64,000 nt of DNA from Cyanobacteria bacterium SIG30 (GTDB lineage Bacteria > Cyanobacteriota > Vampirovibrionia > Gastranaerophilales > Gastranaerophilaceae): NCBI GenBank assembly GCA_015152475.1, contig SUTW01000001.1, positions 186,001 to 250,000 on the forward strand. The letters are read 5' to 3'. The translations under genes and the position numbers were made by a program. Position 1 is the stretch's first letter; every line of letters begins with the position of its first letter. The notes below the pieces were generated by a model. That model did no database searches and was not told where the DNA came from. It worked only from the letters and a program-made list of their open reading frames with translations. Shown here piece after piece: positions 35,257-46,254 of this stretch.

Positions 35257-37164
35257 ATGAATAAATTTGATGTTGTAGTAGTAGGATCAGGGCACGCAGG
35301 AATAGAAGCAGCTATTTCTTGTGCTAGGTTAGGGCAAAAAGTACTTTTTACAACTTTAAATATTGATTATATTGGATTAATGCCTTGTAATCCTGCAATA
35401 GGAGGTCCAGCTAAATCTAATTTAGTTAGAGAAATAGATGCGCTAGGTGGAGTAATGGCATACGCTGCAGATAATAACTATATGCAGCTAAAAATGTTAA
35501 ATACTTCAAAAGGTCCAGCAGTAAGAGCACTGAGAGCCCAAATTGACAAGAAAAAATATATGACATTTATGAGAAAACTTGTCGAAAAAGAAGAAAATAT
35601 AACTCTAAAACAAACATCAATTACAGAAATTATAGTAGAAAATGGAGTTATTAAAGGAGTTAAAGATGAACTCGGAGTTAGTTATTTTTCAAATTCGGTT
35701 ATACTAACCACAGGAACAAGTTTAGATGGAAAAATATACATAGGTTTACAATCTTTTGAAGCAGGAAGACTTGGAGAAAGAAGTGCAAAAGGACTTTCTA
35801 AAAATTTAGAAGAAAACGGACTTAGAATTAAAAAATTAAAAACAGGAACTCCTGCAAGAATAGATGGAAGAACAGTAAATTTTAAAAAACTCATAATTCA
35901 ACCACCAGACGAAATTCAAGATGATTGTCCTAACTTGTTTTCATTTACTCCAAATTTTGAATTAAGAAAACAAGTTCCTTGTTATTTAACAAAAACAAAC
36001 GAAAAAACACATGAAATAATAAGAAATAATTTGTGTTATTCGCCTTTATATGGAGGATTAATAAAAGGAAAAGGACCAAGATATTGTCCAAGTATAGAAG
36101 ATAAAATTGTAAGATTTGCGCATAATCCATCACACCACATTTTTATTGAGCCAGAAGGCGAAGAAACTTATGAAATGTATGTTCAAGGTTTTTCAACAAG
36201 TTTACCAATTGATGCACAAATACAAATGTTAAGAAGTCTTCCAGGATTAGAAGAAGTTGTTATGATAAAACCGGCTTATGCTGTTGAATACGATAGTGTT
36301 TCTGCTCTTGAACTAAACCACACCCTAATGTGCAAAAAAATAAAAGGATTATTTTTAGCAGGTCAAATCAATGGAACTTCTGGTTACGAAGAAGCAGCAG
36401 CACAAGGACTTATTGCTGGGATAAATGCGTCCAGATATAACGAAAACAAAACCCTTATAGAATTAGATAGAGCAAATTCTTATATTGGTACATTAATTGA
36501 TGATTTAGTTACAAAAGACATTGATGAACCATATAGAATGATGACTTCAAGAAGTGAATATAGACTTATTTTAAGAGAAGATAATGCTGATTTAAGATTA
36601 ATGGAGCTTGGTTATGAGATAGGTCTTGTTAAAGAAGAATCAATAAAAAGATTAAAAGAAAAGAAAAAATATATAGAAAAAGAAATAGAAAACTTAAAAG
36701 AACAAAGAATAAAGGCAAATAAAGAAAATAATGAAATTCTTGAAAAAATAGGAGAAAAAATAGAAGTAACAACTCCTGCCGACAAAATATTAAAAAGACC
36801 GAAAATAACATATAAAGAATTAATAAAAATGGGATATAAAACAACTATACCAAGCGAAAAAGATAAATTCTTTATAAAAGAAGTTCAAGAACAAGTAGAA
36901 ATCGAAATAAAATATGAAGGTTATATAAAAAGGCAAAACAATCAAGCAGAAAATGCAGAAAAACTCGAAAAAATTAAAATTCCAGAAAACATAAATTATT
37001 TTGAAATTAAACAGATTTCAACAGAATCAAAAGAAAAACTTGATAAAATAAGACCAAAAACCTTAGCACAAGCACTAAGAATAGGTGGTGTAAAACCGGC
37101 CGATATATCTTGCCTTATGGTATTAATAGAAAGTGGAAAAATTAAAAAAGATTTGCCACTTTAA
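35257..37164 (+). CDS. mnmG: tRNA uridine-5-carboxymethylaminomethyl modification enzyme MnmG
   Basis: FAD protein that, with MnmE, modifies wobble U34. 635 aa. N-terminal dinucleotide fold [97 protein letters not shown]-terminal helical domain with [22 protein letters not shown]. Complete. A 2-nt gap follows the OmpH-like gene. Confidence 0.97.
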   Translation: MNKFDVVVVGSGHAGIEAAISCARLGQKVLFTTLNIDYIGLMPCNPAIGGPAKSNLVREIDALGGVMAYAADNNYMQLKMLNTSKGPAVRALRAQIDKKKYMTFMRKLVEKEENITLKQTSITEIIVENGVIKGVKDELGVSYFSNSVILTTGTSLDGKIYIGLQSFEAGRLGERSAKGLSKNLEENGLRIKKLKTGTPARIDGRTVNFKKLIIQPPDEIQDDCPNLFSFTPNFELRKQVPCYLTKTNEKTHEIIRNNLCYSPLYGGLIKGKGPRYCPSIEDKIVRFAHNPSHHIFIEPEGEETYEMYVQGFSTSLPIDAQIQMLRSLPGLEEVVMIKPAYAVEYDSVSALELNHTLMCKKIKGLFLAGQINGTSGYEEAAAQGLIAGINASRYNENKTLIELDRANSYIGTLIDDLVTKDIDEPYRMMTSRSEYRLILREDNADLRLMELGYEIGLVKEESIKRLKEKKKYIEKEIENLKEQRIKANKENNEILEKIGEKIEVTTPADKILKRPKITYKELIKMGYKTTIPSEKDKFFIKEVQEQVEIEIKYEGYIKRQNNQAENAEKLEKIKIPENINYFEIKQISTESKEKLDKIRPKTLAQALRIGGVKPADISCLMVLIESGKIKKDLPL

Positions 37165-37188
37165 TTAAGTGTTGATAAAATAAATTAT

Positions 37189-38046
37189 ATGGGTTTTAAA
37201 GAAAAAAAAGCGTTTGGTTTACCAGAAATAATTCTAACTATTTTAATAGTTGGATTTGTGACTTTTTTCTTTTCATTTTTTGGAGAAAAAATAAATAAGA
37301 ACACTTTTGCAAAAAAAGATAAAATTTTTAAAATACAAATAAATAAAATTTTATCCAAAATGGATATAGAAAACAAATTAGGTGGACACAAAAACACCGA
37401 TTCTTTTGTAAAACAACTACAAAAATATTCAAAAATAAAAAAAACCTGTAACAATATTTATTTAAAAGATTGTTTTTCTTCAAGTTTTAGTCATTTAGAT
37501 AAAATAATAAGTGCTGACGACATTAAAACAAGTAAAACTTTAGGAAAAAAATATAATACAAAAAACGTAGGAGTAATTTTTAATAATGGAATAACAGCAA
37601 TTATTTCTTATAACAATATTGGAAATTGCGCTTCTATAAATAAAATGTCAAAAAATGAAGAAAGAACACTCAATTGTGTTGGAATAATATATGACCTTAA
37701 TGGGAACAAAAAACCAAATATTTTAGGAAAAGATATTAGATTTATAAATGCTAGTTATAACAAATGCGACGGTGTAGAATATGACGGACTTTGTATAGCC
37801 AAAGGAATTAATGGTTATAACAATTGGAGTGAAGGAAAAGAAATTTGTAATGCAAAAGGTATGAGACTGCCAACAACAGAAGAAATATACAAAATGGATG
37901 AATACAAATTATTAGATTCAGGTTTCTATTGGACTCAGGATGAGACAAACACAACAAATAAAGCCATTGGCTACTGGGCCTGGGCACACAACATTGTAGA
38001 ACTAGACAAAAATGCAAAAGGCATAAATGTTTGGTGTGTTAAATAA
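37189..38046 (+). CDS. Prepilin-like protein with divergent class III signal
   Basis: 285 aa. The N-terminus MGFKEKKAFGLPEIILTILIVGFVTFFFSFFG has a basic leader, the processing-like motif A-FGLPE (Glu at +5) and a hydrophobic helix, as in type IV prepilins/pseudopilins, but Gly-Leu-Pro replaces the usual Thr-Leu. The remainder holds NNIYLKDCFSSSFSHL, CVGIIYDLNGNKKPNILGKDI, and a C-terminal domain (NWSEGKEICNAKGMRLPTTEEI...YWAWAH) like the Fib_succ_major/DUF1566 domain. Likely a minor pilin or surface protein. It ends 3 nt from the convergent apt gene. Confidence 0.75.
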   Translation: MGFKEKKAFGLPEIILTILIVGFVTFFFSFFGEKINKNTFAKKDKIFKIQINKILSKMDIENKLGGHKNTDSFVKQLQKYSKIKKTCNNIYLKDCFSSSFSHLDKIISADDIKTSKTLGKKYNTKNVGVIFNNGITAIISYNNIGNCASINKMSKNEERTLNCVGIIYDLNGNKKPNILGKDIRFINASYNKCDGVEYDGLCIAKGINGYNNWSEGKEICNAKGMRLPTTEEIYKMDEYKLLDSGFYWTQDETNTTNKAIGYWAWAHNIVELDKNAKGINVWCVK

Positions 38047-38049
38047 CTT

Positions 38050-38592
38050 TTAGTCTTTATATTTAAGCATAGTTACAACTTTTGTATCTTTTGGAAGTTT
38101 TTCTCTTCCATTTAAAAATTCTAACTCAACAAGAAAACCAATTCCTGCAAGTTCCCCTTTTGCCTTTTTAACAAGCTCACAAGCAGCACCAGCAGTTCCA
38201 CCAGTTGCTAATAAATCATCAATAATTAAAACTCTTTTACCTTCTTCAATAGCGTCTTTATGAATTTCTATTCTGTCAGTACCATATTCTAGAGAATAAT
38301 CTACGCCAATTGTTTCTGCCGGTAATTTTTTAGGTTTTCTAATTGGAACAAAACCGCAATTTAAAAGATAAGCAATAGGCATACCAAAAATGAAACCACG
38401 AGATTCAATACCTGCAACATAATCAATTTTTTCATCTTTAAATTGTTCAACAAAAAAATCGATAATTTTTTTCATTGCATCTTTATCTTTAATTGCTGTT
38501 GTAATGTCTATAAAATTAATTCCTTCTTTTGGAAAATTAGGAACTTCTCTTATTGTTTTTTTAACTTCTTCGCATACATCCATTGTATTCAC
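38050..38592 (-). CDS. apt: Adenine phosphoribosyltransferase
   Basis: Salvages adenine to AMP. 180 aa. Visible: IREVPNFPKEGINFIDITTAIKD, YVAGIESRGFIFGMPIAYLL, FVPIRKPKKLPAETI, SLEYGTDRIEIHKDAI and the PRPP loop VLIIDDLLATGGTAGAACEL. A second in-frame ATG (codon 4) exists. 20 nt after dacB on the same strand. Confidence 0.96.
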   Translation of the reverse strand: MNTMDVCEEVKKTIREVPNFPKEGINFIDITTAIKDKDAMKKIIDFFVEQFKDEKIDYVAGIESRGFIFGMPIAYLLNCGFVPIRKPKKLPAETIGVDYSLEYGTDRIEIHKDAIEEGKRVLIIDDLLATGGTAGAACELVKKAKGELAGIGFLVELEFLNGREKLPKDTKVVTMLKYKD

Positions 38593-38612
38593 ATTAAACC
38601 TTTCTTATTTTA

Positions 38613-39941
38613 TTATAATAAATAAATAGCATTTACCAAATCATCTTCAAAAGACTTAATTATAGATTTCTTTTTATTAAAATTCTGAATAATTATAACA
38701 AAAACAACATCTTTTTTGTCTTTTGTTAGCATATAACCTTCAATTGAACTAATACCACTTAATGTTCCTGTTTTTGCCCAAATAGAGCCATCCAAGTGTC
38801 TTAATCTTTGTTTTAAGGTGCCGATATCTGGTGTTGCCATATAATTTTTTATATTCGTGTCTTTAATTTTTATTAAAGCATTGCTCATCCAATCAGAACT
38901 TACTAGATTATATCTTGAAACACCACTTGCATCAGTTATTTTTATGTTTTCAACATCAAGTCCTAATTTTGTACAATAATTATAAAACATTTCGATTCCA
39001 GCTTTTGTCGAGCCTAAATCAGAATTTTTATATTTTCCACCTGCAACTTTAAAAAGAATTTCACTTGCGAAATTGTCACTATTTTGCAAAATTTCTTTTC
39101 CAACTTCACTCAAAGAATGAGACACAACAGATATCTCTTTTGTTCCATTTGGAACTTTTGAAAAGTAAAATTGGTCAGTATAATTTATTTTTTCTTTTTT
39201 CAAAATATTTTCTAAATTTGCAATAAAATAAAATTTAGGGTTATTAACAGGAATGAAAATAGAAGTATCTTTAGAAATTGTACCTTTTAAATTGATGATT
39301 TCACTTTCTTCGCCATAATTTTTAGAAACGCTTAATTCTTCTTTTGTTCCTTTTTGAACTTCATTTATTAAAGATAATTGATAATCATTATGTTGAAAAG
39401 CTTTAATAATGCCATTATCCACTATATTTAGCTTAACTTCAACAGTGTTTTTATCAAGAGTATAAGGACTTAACTTTGGTAAACTAGGCCAAAAATCATC
39501 AGTTAACCAACCACTTGGATATTCTATTTTGTCAATTATAGAATCATCAATATAGATTTTATTAACTTTATTTATATTAGCTCCTCTTACAAGTTGTTTT
39601 AAGTCAGCATATTTTAAAAGAGGGTCAGCGCCTAATTTTATGTAAAGATTATTTTTATTATCTCTATAAATTTTGGTTTCAAATTTATAATTTTCACCTA
39701 AAGCATCAACAGAAGACATAAAAGTAAATAATTTTAAAGAAGATGCAGGATGAGATAAAATTTTATCATTTTTTTTATATAAAATTTTACCATTACTAGC
39801 ATTTTTTACGGAAATAGAAATAGTTGAAGTTTTTTTAACTGGTCCCTTTTTTATAACAGAATTTATTTTGTTAAAGGAGCAAGCAAAAACTTGTGTCATT
39901 GAAAACAATAATGTAAAAATAATTAATAAAAACTTTTTCAC
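38613..39941 (-). CDS. dacB: D-alanyl-D-alanine carboxypeptidase/endopeptidase (PBP4, S13 family)
   Basis: 442 aa, trims peptidoglycan in the periplasm. Signal peptide MKKFLLIIFTLLFSMTQVFA. The three penicillin-binding motifs are present: SSLK (SxxK, in SHPASSLKLF, about residue 65), SDN (in LQNSDNFASEIL, about 296) and KTG (in WAKTGTLSGISSIEGYM, about 397). The large insert between SxxK and SxN is typical of the S13 family. Lies between leuC and apt. Confidence 0.93.
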   Translation of the reverse strand: MKKFLLIIFTLLFSMTQVFACSFNKINSVIKKGPVKKTSTISISVKNASNGKILYKKNDKILSHPASSLKLFTFMSSVDALGENYKFETKIYRDNKNNLYIKLGADPLLKYADLKQLVRGANINKVNKIYIDDSIIDKIEYPSGWLTDDFWPSLPKLSPYTLDKNTVEVKLNIVDNGIIKAFQHNDYQLSLINEVQKGTKEELSVSKNYGEESEIINLKGTISKDTSIFIPVNNPKFYFIANLENILKKEKINYTDQFYFSKVPNGTKEISVVSHSLSEVGKEILQNSDNFASEILFKVAGGKYKNSDLGSTKAGIEMFYNYCTKLGLDVENIKITDASGVSRYNLVSSDWMSNALIKIKDTNIKNYMATPDIGTLKQRLRHLDGSIWAKTGTLSGISSIEGYMLTKDKKDVVFVIIIQNFNKKKSIIKSFEDDLVNAIYLL

Positions 39942-39956
39942 GGTTTTTCCTTAAAT

Positions 39957-41222
39957 TTATATTTCCTCAGGAGAAGCAATTCTTCCCAAAACAGCACTTG
40001 CTGCAGCAACAGCCGGAGAAGCTAGATAAACTTCGCTTTCAGGATGTCCCATACGACCAACAAAGTTACGATTTGTTGTAGACAAAGCTCTTTCACCTTT
40101 TGCCAAAATGCCACAATGACCACCTAAACATGGACCACATGTTGGAGTTGAAACAGCACCTTCAGCTTCAATAATAGCTTGTATGTAACCAAGCTCCATT
40201 GCTTTCAAATAAATTTCTTGAGTACCTGGGAAAACGATAAGTCTAACGTCTTTGTGAACTTTGTTTCCTTTTAAAATTTCAGCGGCAATTTTTAAATCGT
40301 CTAAACGACCATTTGTGCAAGAACCAATAACTACTTGGTCAATTTTAACATTTCCAACTTGCGAAATTGGTCTTGTGTTTTCTGGTAAATGAGGAAATGC
40401 AACAGTTGGTTCTATTTTAGAAACATCATATTTAATAATTCTTTCATAATTTGCATCTGGGTCACTTTCATAAAATTTATATGGTCTTAAGCTTCTCCCT
40501 TTTAAAAATTCTTCGGTGATTTTGTCTGGTGGGATAATTCCGTTTTTAGCACCTGCTTCAATTGCCATATTGCAAATAGTAAATCTGCCGTCCATTGACA
40601 TATTTGATATTGCGTCGCCTGTTATCTCAAGAGTTATATATAATGCTCCGTCAACACCAATATCACCAATTAAATGCAAAATCAAATCTTTTGCACTAAC
40701 CCATTTATTTAATTTTCCATTAAATTCAACCTTAATTGTTGAAGGGACTTTAAACCATGTTTCGCCAGATGCCATAGCACAAGCAAGGTCTGTTGAACCA
40801 ACACCTGTTGAAAAAGCACCAAGAGCACCGTATGTACATGTGTGAGAATCTGCACCAATAATTAAATCACCAGCAGTAACTATCCCGGAATCTGGTAAAA
40901 GCGCGTGTTCAATTCCCATTCTTCCTACTTCAAAAAAATGTTTTAAACCTTGTTTGCGAGCAAACTCTCTAACCATTTTTACTTGTTCTGCTGATTTTAT
41001 GTCTTTGTTTGGAACAAAGTGGTCAGGAACAAAAACGGTTCTTTCTTTATCAAAAACCTTATCAACACCGATTTTTTCGAATTCTTTAATTGCAACAGGC
41101 CCTGTAATATCATTTGCAAGAGTTATGTCAACTTTGGCTGTTATTAATTCGCCAGCCGTAACATATTCTTTGCCAGAATGAGCTGCAAATATTTTTTCGG
41201 TTATGGTCATTGGTTTTTGCAT
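39957..41222 (-). CDS. leuC: 3-isopropylmalate dehydratase large subunit (LeuC type 2)
   Basis: [4Fe-4S] aconitase-family enzyme for leucine synthesis. 421 aa from ATG 41222 ([18 protein letters not shown]), the usual start; the frame is open 29 codons further but without homology. Cluster ligands are seen in [13 protein letters not shown] and [36 protein letters not shown] is also diagnostic. Length fits the roughly 420-aa type 2/homoaconitase-like class. leuD is not adjacent, and isopropylmalate versus another 2-hydroxyacid substrate cannot be settled from sequence alone. Confidence 0.92.
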   Translation of the reverse strand: MQKPMTITEKIFAAHSGKEYVTAGELITAKVDITLANDITGPVAIKEFEKIGVDKVFDKERTVFVPDHFVPNKDIKSAEQVKMVREFARKQGLKHFFEVGRMGIEHALLPDSGIVTAGDLIIGADSHTCTYGALGAFSTGVGSTDLACAMASGETWFKVPSTIKVEFNGKLNKWVSAKDLILHLIGDIGVDGALYITLEITGDAISNMSMDGRFTICNMAIEAGAKNGIIPPDKITEEFLKGRSLRPYKFYESDPDANYERIIKYDVSKIEPTVAFPHLPENTRPISQVGNVKIDQVVIGSCTNGRLDDLKIAAEILKGNKVHKDVRLIVFPGTQEIYLKAMELGYIQAIIEAEGAVSTPTCGPCLGGHCGILAKGERALSTTNRNFVGRMGHPESEVYLASPAVAAASAVLGRIASPEEI

Positions 41223-41242
41223 TATTAAAGCTTTCCTTTCAA

Positions 41243-41416
41243 TTATTTCTTGATTTGTTTTTCTTTTACGTCTAAAAGTGCATTGTGTGCCATAACATAC
41301 ATTGCACAAGTTTTAGAGTTATGCATATACCAAGCGCAATCTTCTTGTTTACAAACTCTTTCGCTTATTTGTCCTGCGCTTAAAAGAGGACATACAGGTA
41401 TGCTTGCTTTAGCCAT
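41243..41416 (-). CDS. 57-aa four-cysteine protein
   Basis: [20 protein letters not shown]...KNQIKK-like lysine-rich end. Four Cys (residues 9, 22, 27, 37: C-x12-C-x4-C-x9-C) in the context [19 protein letters not shown], which resembles small uncharacterised proteins with a CxxxxCAW...C(A) motif; a zinc or Fe-S site is likely. The start is supported by GGAG 7 nt upstream. It lies 10 nt after the NfnA/SudB-like gene and 20 nt before leuC, all on one strand, so probably one operon. Confidence 0.75.
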   Translation of the reverse strand: MAKASIPVCPLLSAGQISERVCKQEDCAWYMHNSKTCAMYVMAHNALLDVKEKQIKK

Positions 41417-41426
41417 TTTTAACTCC

Positions 41427-42275
41427 TTATGATATTCTTTCTGCTTGTTTTATTAAATTACAGTTAGTTTCATCACAATGTTTTTCTTGTTCTTTATAAA
41501 TTTTACATCTATTCATAACTTCTTCAAAGTCTATCTGATGTGCATCAAAATCTGGTCCATCAACGCAAGCAAATTTAACTTTTCCGCCAACTGTTACTCT
41601 GCAAGCACCACACATTCCTGTGCCGTCAACCATAATTGGATTCATTGATGCATCAGTTTTAATTGCATGAGGTCTTGTCATTTCTGCAACTGCTCTCATC
41701 ATAGGCATTGGGCCAACTGCTATTGCATAATCAACTTTTTCTTTTGCAATAATTTCTTCAAGCACATTAGTTACAAAACCTTTTCTTCCCATAGAACCGT
41801 CATCAGTCGTTATGAATAATTCCGTTGAAGCATCTTTCATTTTATCTTCCCAGAAAATTAAATCTTTGTTTCTTGCACCCATAACCATATAAACTTTATT
41901 GCCAGCTTCTTTAAAAGCTTTAGCTATAAGATAACAAGGAGCTGCTCCATATCCGCCTGCCAAACAAACAACTGTGCCATAATTTTCAATATGGGTTGGA
42001 ACACCAAGTGGTCCTACAATATCTTCAATTTCATCTCCGACTTCCAAGCTTGCAAGTTTTTTGGTTGTGTAACCAACTGCCATATAAACAATAGTTAATT
42101 CTTCTTTTTCTCTATCATAATCAGCAATAGTTAAAGGGATTCTTTCAGAATTTTTATCAGTTCTTAAAATAATAAATTGACCAGCTTTTGCATTTTTAGT
42201 TATAAAAGGAGCTTTTACTCTTATTTCAAATTGATTAGTGCAAAGTTCTTTTTTGTATAAAATTTTATATCCCAT
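41427..42275 (-). CDS. NfnA/SudB-like ferredoxin-NADP+ reductase subunit (FAD/NAD and 2Fe-2S binding)
   Basis: 282 aa. Ferredoxin-reductase-type FAD domain (GQFIILRTDKNSERIPLTIAD, VGPLGVPTHIENYG), NAD domain (VVCLAGGYGAAPCYLIAKAF, DYAIAVGPMPMMRAVAEM), and a C-terminal cysteine cluster (DGTGMCGACRVTVGGKVKFACVDGPDFDAHQ) that binds the 2Fe-2S centre in the PyrK/SudB/NfnA family. The extra tail has C-x13-C and C-x4-C. The usual partner (NfnB/GltD-like) is not next to it, so PyrK-like or other pairing is possible. Redox enzyme of an anaerobe. Confidence 0.88.
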   Translation of the reverse strand: MGYKILYKKELCTNQFEIRVKAPFITKNAKAGQFIILRTDKNSERIPLTIADYDREKEELTIVYMAVGYTTKKLASLEVGDEIEDIVGPLGVPTHIENYGTVVCLAGGYGAAPCYLIAKAFKEAGNKVYMVMGARNKDLIFWEDKMKDASTELFITTDDGSMGRKGFVTNVLEEIIAKEKVDYAIAVGPMPMMRAVAEMTRPHAIKTDASMNPIMVDGTGMCGACRVTVGGKVKFACVDGPDFDAHQIDFEEVMNRCKIYKEQEKHCDETNCNLIKQAERIS

Positions 42276-42326
42276 TTTCTATTCCTATTTTTCTATAAAC
42301 CTTAATAAGGTAATTATACATCAAAA

Positions 42327-42351
42327 AAAGCGAGAAACAAATTCTCGCTTT
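42327..42351 (-). terminator. Rho-independent terminator
   Basis: AAAGCGAGAA (42327-42336), 5-nt loop, TTCTCGCTTT (42342-42351); minus-strand transcription ends in TTTTTTT. It closes the 215-aa-frame gene, 13 nt after its stop. Confidence 0.85.
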
Positions 42352-42364
42352 AAAAATTAAATTT

Positions 42365-42979
42365 TTATAAAATAGCATTACCAAACAAAGATGCGACTTT
42401 TGCAAGTTGACTGGTTAAATTACTAGATGAATTTGAATTATTTGTTGTTGTCATATAGTTTTTATTTAAACCTAGAACAGACAAAGCGTTTTGCAAGACT
42501 TGATTATTATAGTCGTTTAAGAAATTTAAATAATTGTATCTGTTCAAAAGTTCATTTTGGGTAAGTTCCTGTTTTTTTGATTCAACATCCTGGGCAAGTG
42601 CATTTATTGATTCGGCTCTTTTATCTTCAATTTCAGATAATTTATCCATAAAAATAGAATTATCTAAATTACCAAAACGGGAAGCAACATCATTTTGTAG
42701 ATTCTTTAAAATAGGTGTATAAACTTCCTTAATTGTTTTTATTCCATTTTGTTTATACGCTTCTACTTCATCATTTAATTGTTTTAATGTGTCTGGTGAA
42801 AAAATATTTATGCTCTGAAGATTTTTTGCAAATTCTTTTTGTGCGTAATCATAACTGTCTTTTTCACTTTGAGACATTTTGTAATTCACATAAGTATTGC
42901 CGTCAGAAGAACTTGCTGTCGCAATTGGTTTAGAATTTAAACTTATAGATGAATAGTAACTAGGTGTTGTTTTTGACAT
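42365..42979 (-). CDS. Coiled-coil hypothetical protein
   Basis: 204 aa from ATG 42979, chosen for AAAGGA 6 nt upstream; the frame extends 11 codons further without a site. N-terminus MSKTTPSYYSSISLNSKPIATAS is Ser-rich; residues about 40-170 are helical/coiled-coil (QSEKDSYDYAQKEFAKNLQ, DKLSEIEDKRAESINALAQDVESKKQELTQNELLNRYNYL); the end is Asn/Ser-rich. No signal peptide, no known family. Monocistronic with a strong terminator, so probably well expressed. Confidence 0.65.
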   Translation of the reverse strand: MSKTTPSYYSSISLNSKPIATASSSDGNTYVNYKMSQSEKDSYDYAQKEFAKNLQSINIFSPDTLKQLNDEVEAYKQNGIKTIKEVYTPILKNLQNDVASRFGNLDNSIFMDKLSEIEDKRAESINALAQDVESKKQELTQNELLNRYNYLNFLNDYNNQVLQNALSVLGLNKNYMTTTNNSNSSSNLTSQLAKVASLFGNAIL

Positions 42980-43108
42980 TTTTAATCCTTTCTTTTTTAA
43001 GAGAAAAGACAAAAATTAAAACAAAAATATCTAAAATATAAATAACAAACATTGTTATTTTAACATCTTTTTGCTTACAACTTTTTATTTTTTATATTTT
43101 TTTAATAT

Positions 43109-43666
43109 TTAACAAAAAAGATAAAATAAAGCAGCAAGTGTTTGAGCAGATAAAACGGAACCTTTCTTTTGTTCTTCTTTTAGCCAGATTTTTATTTTAT
43201 CAATTGGAATTTTTACTCGGTCAATAATAATGCCGTTATCAGTCTGAGGTTTTTTGTATAAGGTGTCATCATTAATGTATGCAAAGGCGATAGTACAAAC
43301 TTCAGAAGATAGGCCACTTGAAGAAGCAACATTTTTTGCAACAATTTTAAAATCATAACAAAGCATTCCAGTTTCTTCCAAAAGTTCTCTTTTAAGCGCA
43401 TCTTCTATGGTTTCATTTTTGTATTCATCACCAATAAGACCAGCAGGAAGTTCAATACATTGTTGACCAATTCCCTCGCTTATAATAGGTGGTCTTTTTG
43501 TTTTTAAAAACAAGACATATTCATTTGTTATAATTGGGACAATTACAATTACATTTTTTGCATTTGGACGATGTGCATAAACCCAATCTTTGCCAGAAAT
43601 TGGAGATTGAGTTGATTTTAATTCTAAAAATTCTGTGCTATGTAAAACTTTGTTTATATTTTGCAT
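43109..43666 (-). CDS. NUDIX hydrolase (ADP-ribose pyrophosphatase-like)
   Basis: 185 aa. The Nudix box is complete: G-DEYKN-E-TIEDALK-RELLEETGM (GX5EX7REUXEEXGU) at about residues 79-101, preceded by CIELPAG. The context FLKTKRPPIISEGIGQQCIELPAG and the Ser-rich SSSGLSSEVCTIAFA after the box match ADP-ribose pyrophosphatase-type members; the exact substrate is not determined by sequence. Divergent from purM. Confidence 0.88.
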   Translation of the reverse strand: MQNINKVLHSTEFLELKSTQSPISGKDWVYAHRPNAKNVIVIVPIITNEYVLFLKTKRPPIISEGIGQQCIELPAGLIGDEYKNETIEDALKRELLEETGMLCYDFKIVAKNVASSSGLSSEVCTIAFAYINDDTLYKKPQTDNGIIIDRVKIPIDKIKIWLKEEQKKGSVLSAQTLAALFYLFC

Positions 43667-43757
43667 AATGCCCCCAGTTATGTTAATTTTAACATATAAC
43701 TATATTAAAGTCATGCGTCTATAACTTTTGTATGATAGAAAAAAAGGAACTTAAAAG

Positions 43758-44732
43758 ATGTTCGAATTAGATGAAACAAATTTTGATTTAGAAAAAAACA
43801 TTTTCTTTTCAAAAATTATGAGTGAAAATATTAAAAGTGAGAATCTCGGCAACTTTGCAGGAATTTTTGAACATCCATATATTCCCGAATATTATTTAAT
43901 TAGTTGTGCTGAATGTATTGGGACAAAAATTATTCCTATGGCAAGAAGAAAAATGTGGAGTAATATCGCTCATGACCTTGTTGCAATGTGCCTAAATGAT
44001 TTAATTTGTACTGGTGCAAGACCAATGTTTTTTCTTGATTATTTAGCGACTAATTCTTTAAATGTTGATAATGCTGGTAAGTTTATTTCAACTTTAAGGG
44101 TAGAGCTTGAAAAATATAATTGCAGTTTATTGTGTGGTAAAACCGCAGAACTTGGTTCTATCATCGAAGCAGATCATTTTGATGTTGGTGGTTTTATGAC
44201 AGGGATTATAAAAAAAGAAAAACTTTTAACAAAAGAAAAAGTGACAGAAAACGATATAGTTATTGGTTTTAAATCAAATGGACTTCATACGGCGGGTTTT
44301 TCTGTAATTAGAAGTTTGTATAACAAAAAACTTATTGAAGAAGAAATTTTTGAAAATTTACTTGAACCATCCTATATTTATTCGAATGTTGTTGAAAAAT
44401 TATGTGAAAAAAATCTTATAAAATCAGCTAGTCATATATCAAATGGTGGTATTGGAAAAAATATTTTAAGGGCAGTTCCTTTTGGTCTTTGTGCAGATAT
44501 TCATTTAAATGAAGTTCCAAAACAAGAAATTTTTGAAAAATTAATTGAACTTATTGGTTTTGAAAAAACATATAAAAATTTTAATATGGGTATTGGATTT
44601 TTAACAATTGCAAGTGAAGAAAATATATCTGAAATTTTAGAAATTGCAAAAGAATTTGATCCTTTTGTTTTGGGTTCAATAAGACAAGCAATTACAAAAG
44701 AAGAAAAAAATACTAGAATTTGCTTAAAATAA
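43758..44732 (+). CDS. purM: PurM-family protein (phosphoribosylformylglycinamidine cyclo-ligase), divergent
   Basis: 324 aa. The AIRS fold is clear: HDLVAMCLNDLICTGARPMFFLDYLATNSL, GKTAELGSIIEADHFDVGGFMTGI, VIGFKSNGLHTAGFSVIR, ASHISNGGIGKNILRAVP, FNMGIGFLTI. It is unusual in the ATP/Mg site: the canonical SGTDGVGTK segment reads SCAECIGTK, and HI(T)GGG is HISNGG. The function as the fifth step of purine synthesis is likely, with guaB-guaA directly downstream, but the altered site leaves a related role possible. A TG-TATGAT extended -10 and AAAGGA precede it. Confidence 0.8.
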   Translation: MFELDETNFDLEKNIFFSKIMSENIKSENLGNFAGIFEHPYIPEYYLISCAECIGTKIIPMARRKMWSNIAHDLVAMCLNDLICTGARPMFFLDYLATNSLNVDNAGKFISTLRVELEKYNCSLLCGKTAELGSIIEADHFDVGGFMTGIIKKEKLLTKEKVTENDIVIGFKSNGLHTAGFSVIRSLYNKKLIEEEIFENLLEPSYIYSNVVEKLCEKNLIKSASHISNGGIGKNILRAVPFGLCADIHLNEVPKQEIFEKLIELIGFEKTYKNFNMGIGFLTIASEENISEILEIAKEFDPFVLGSIRQAITKEEKNTRICLK

Positions 44733-44736
44733 ATAA

Positions 44737-46251
<1,515 letters not shown>

Positions 46252-46254
46252 AAA

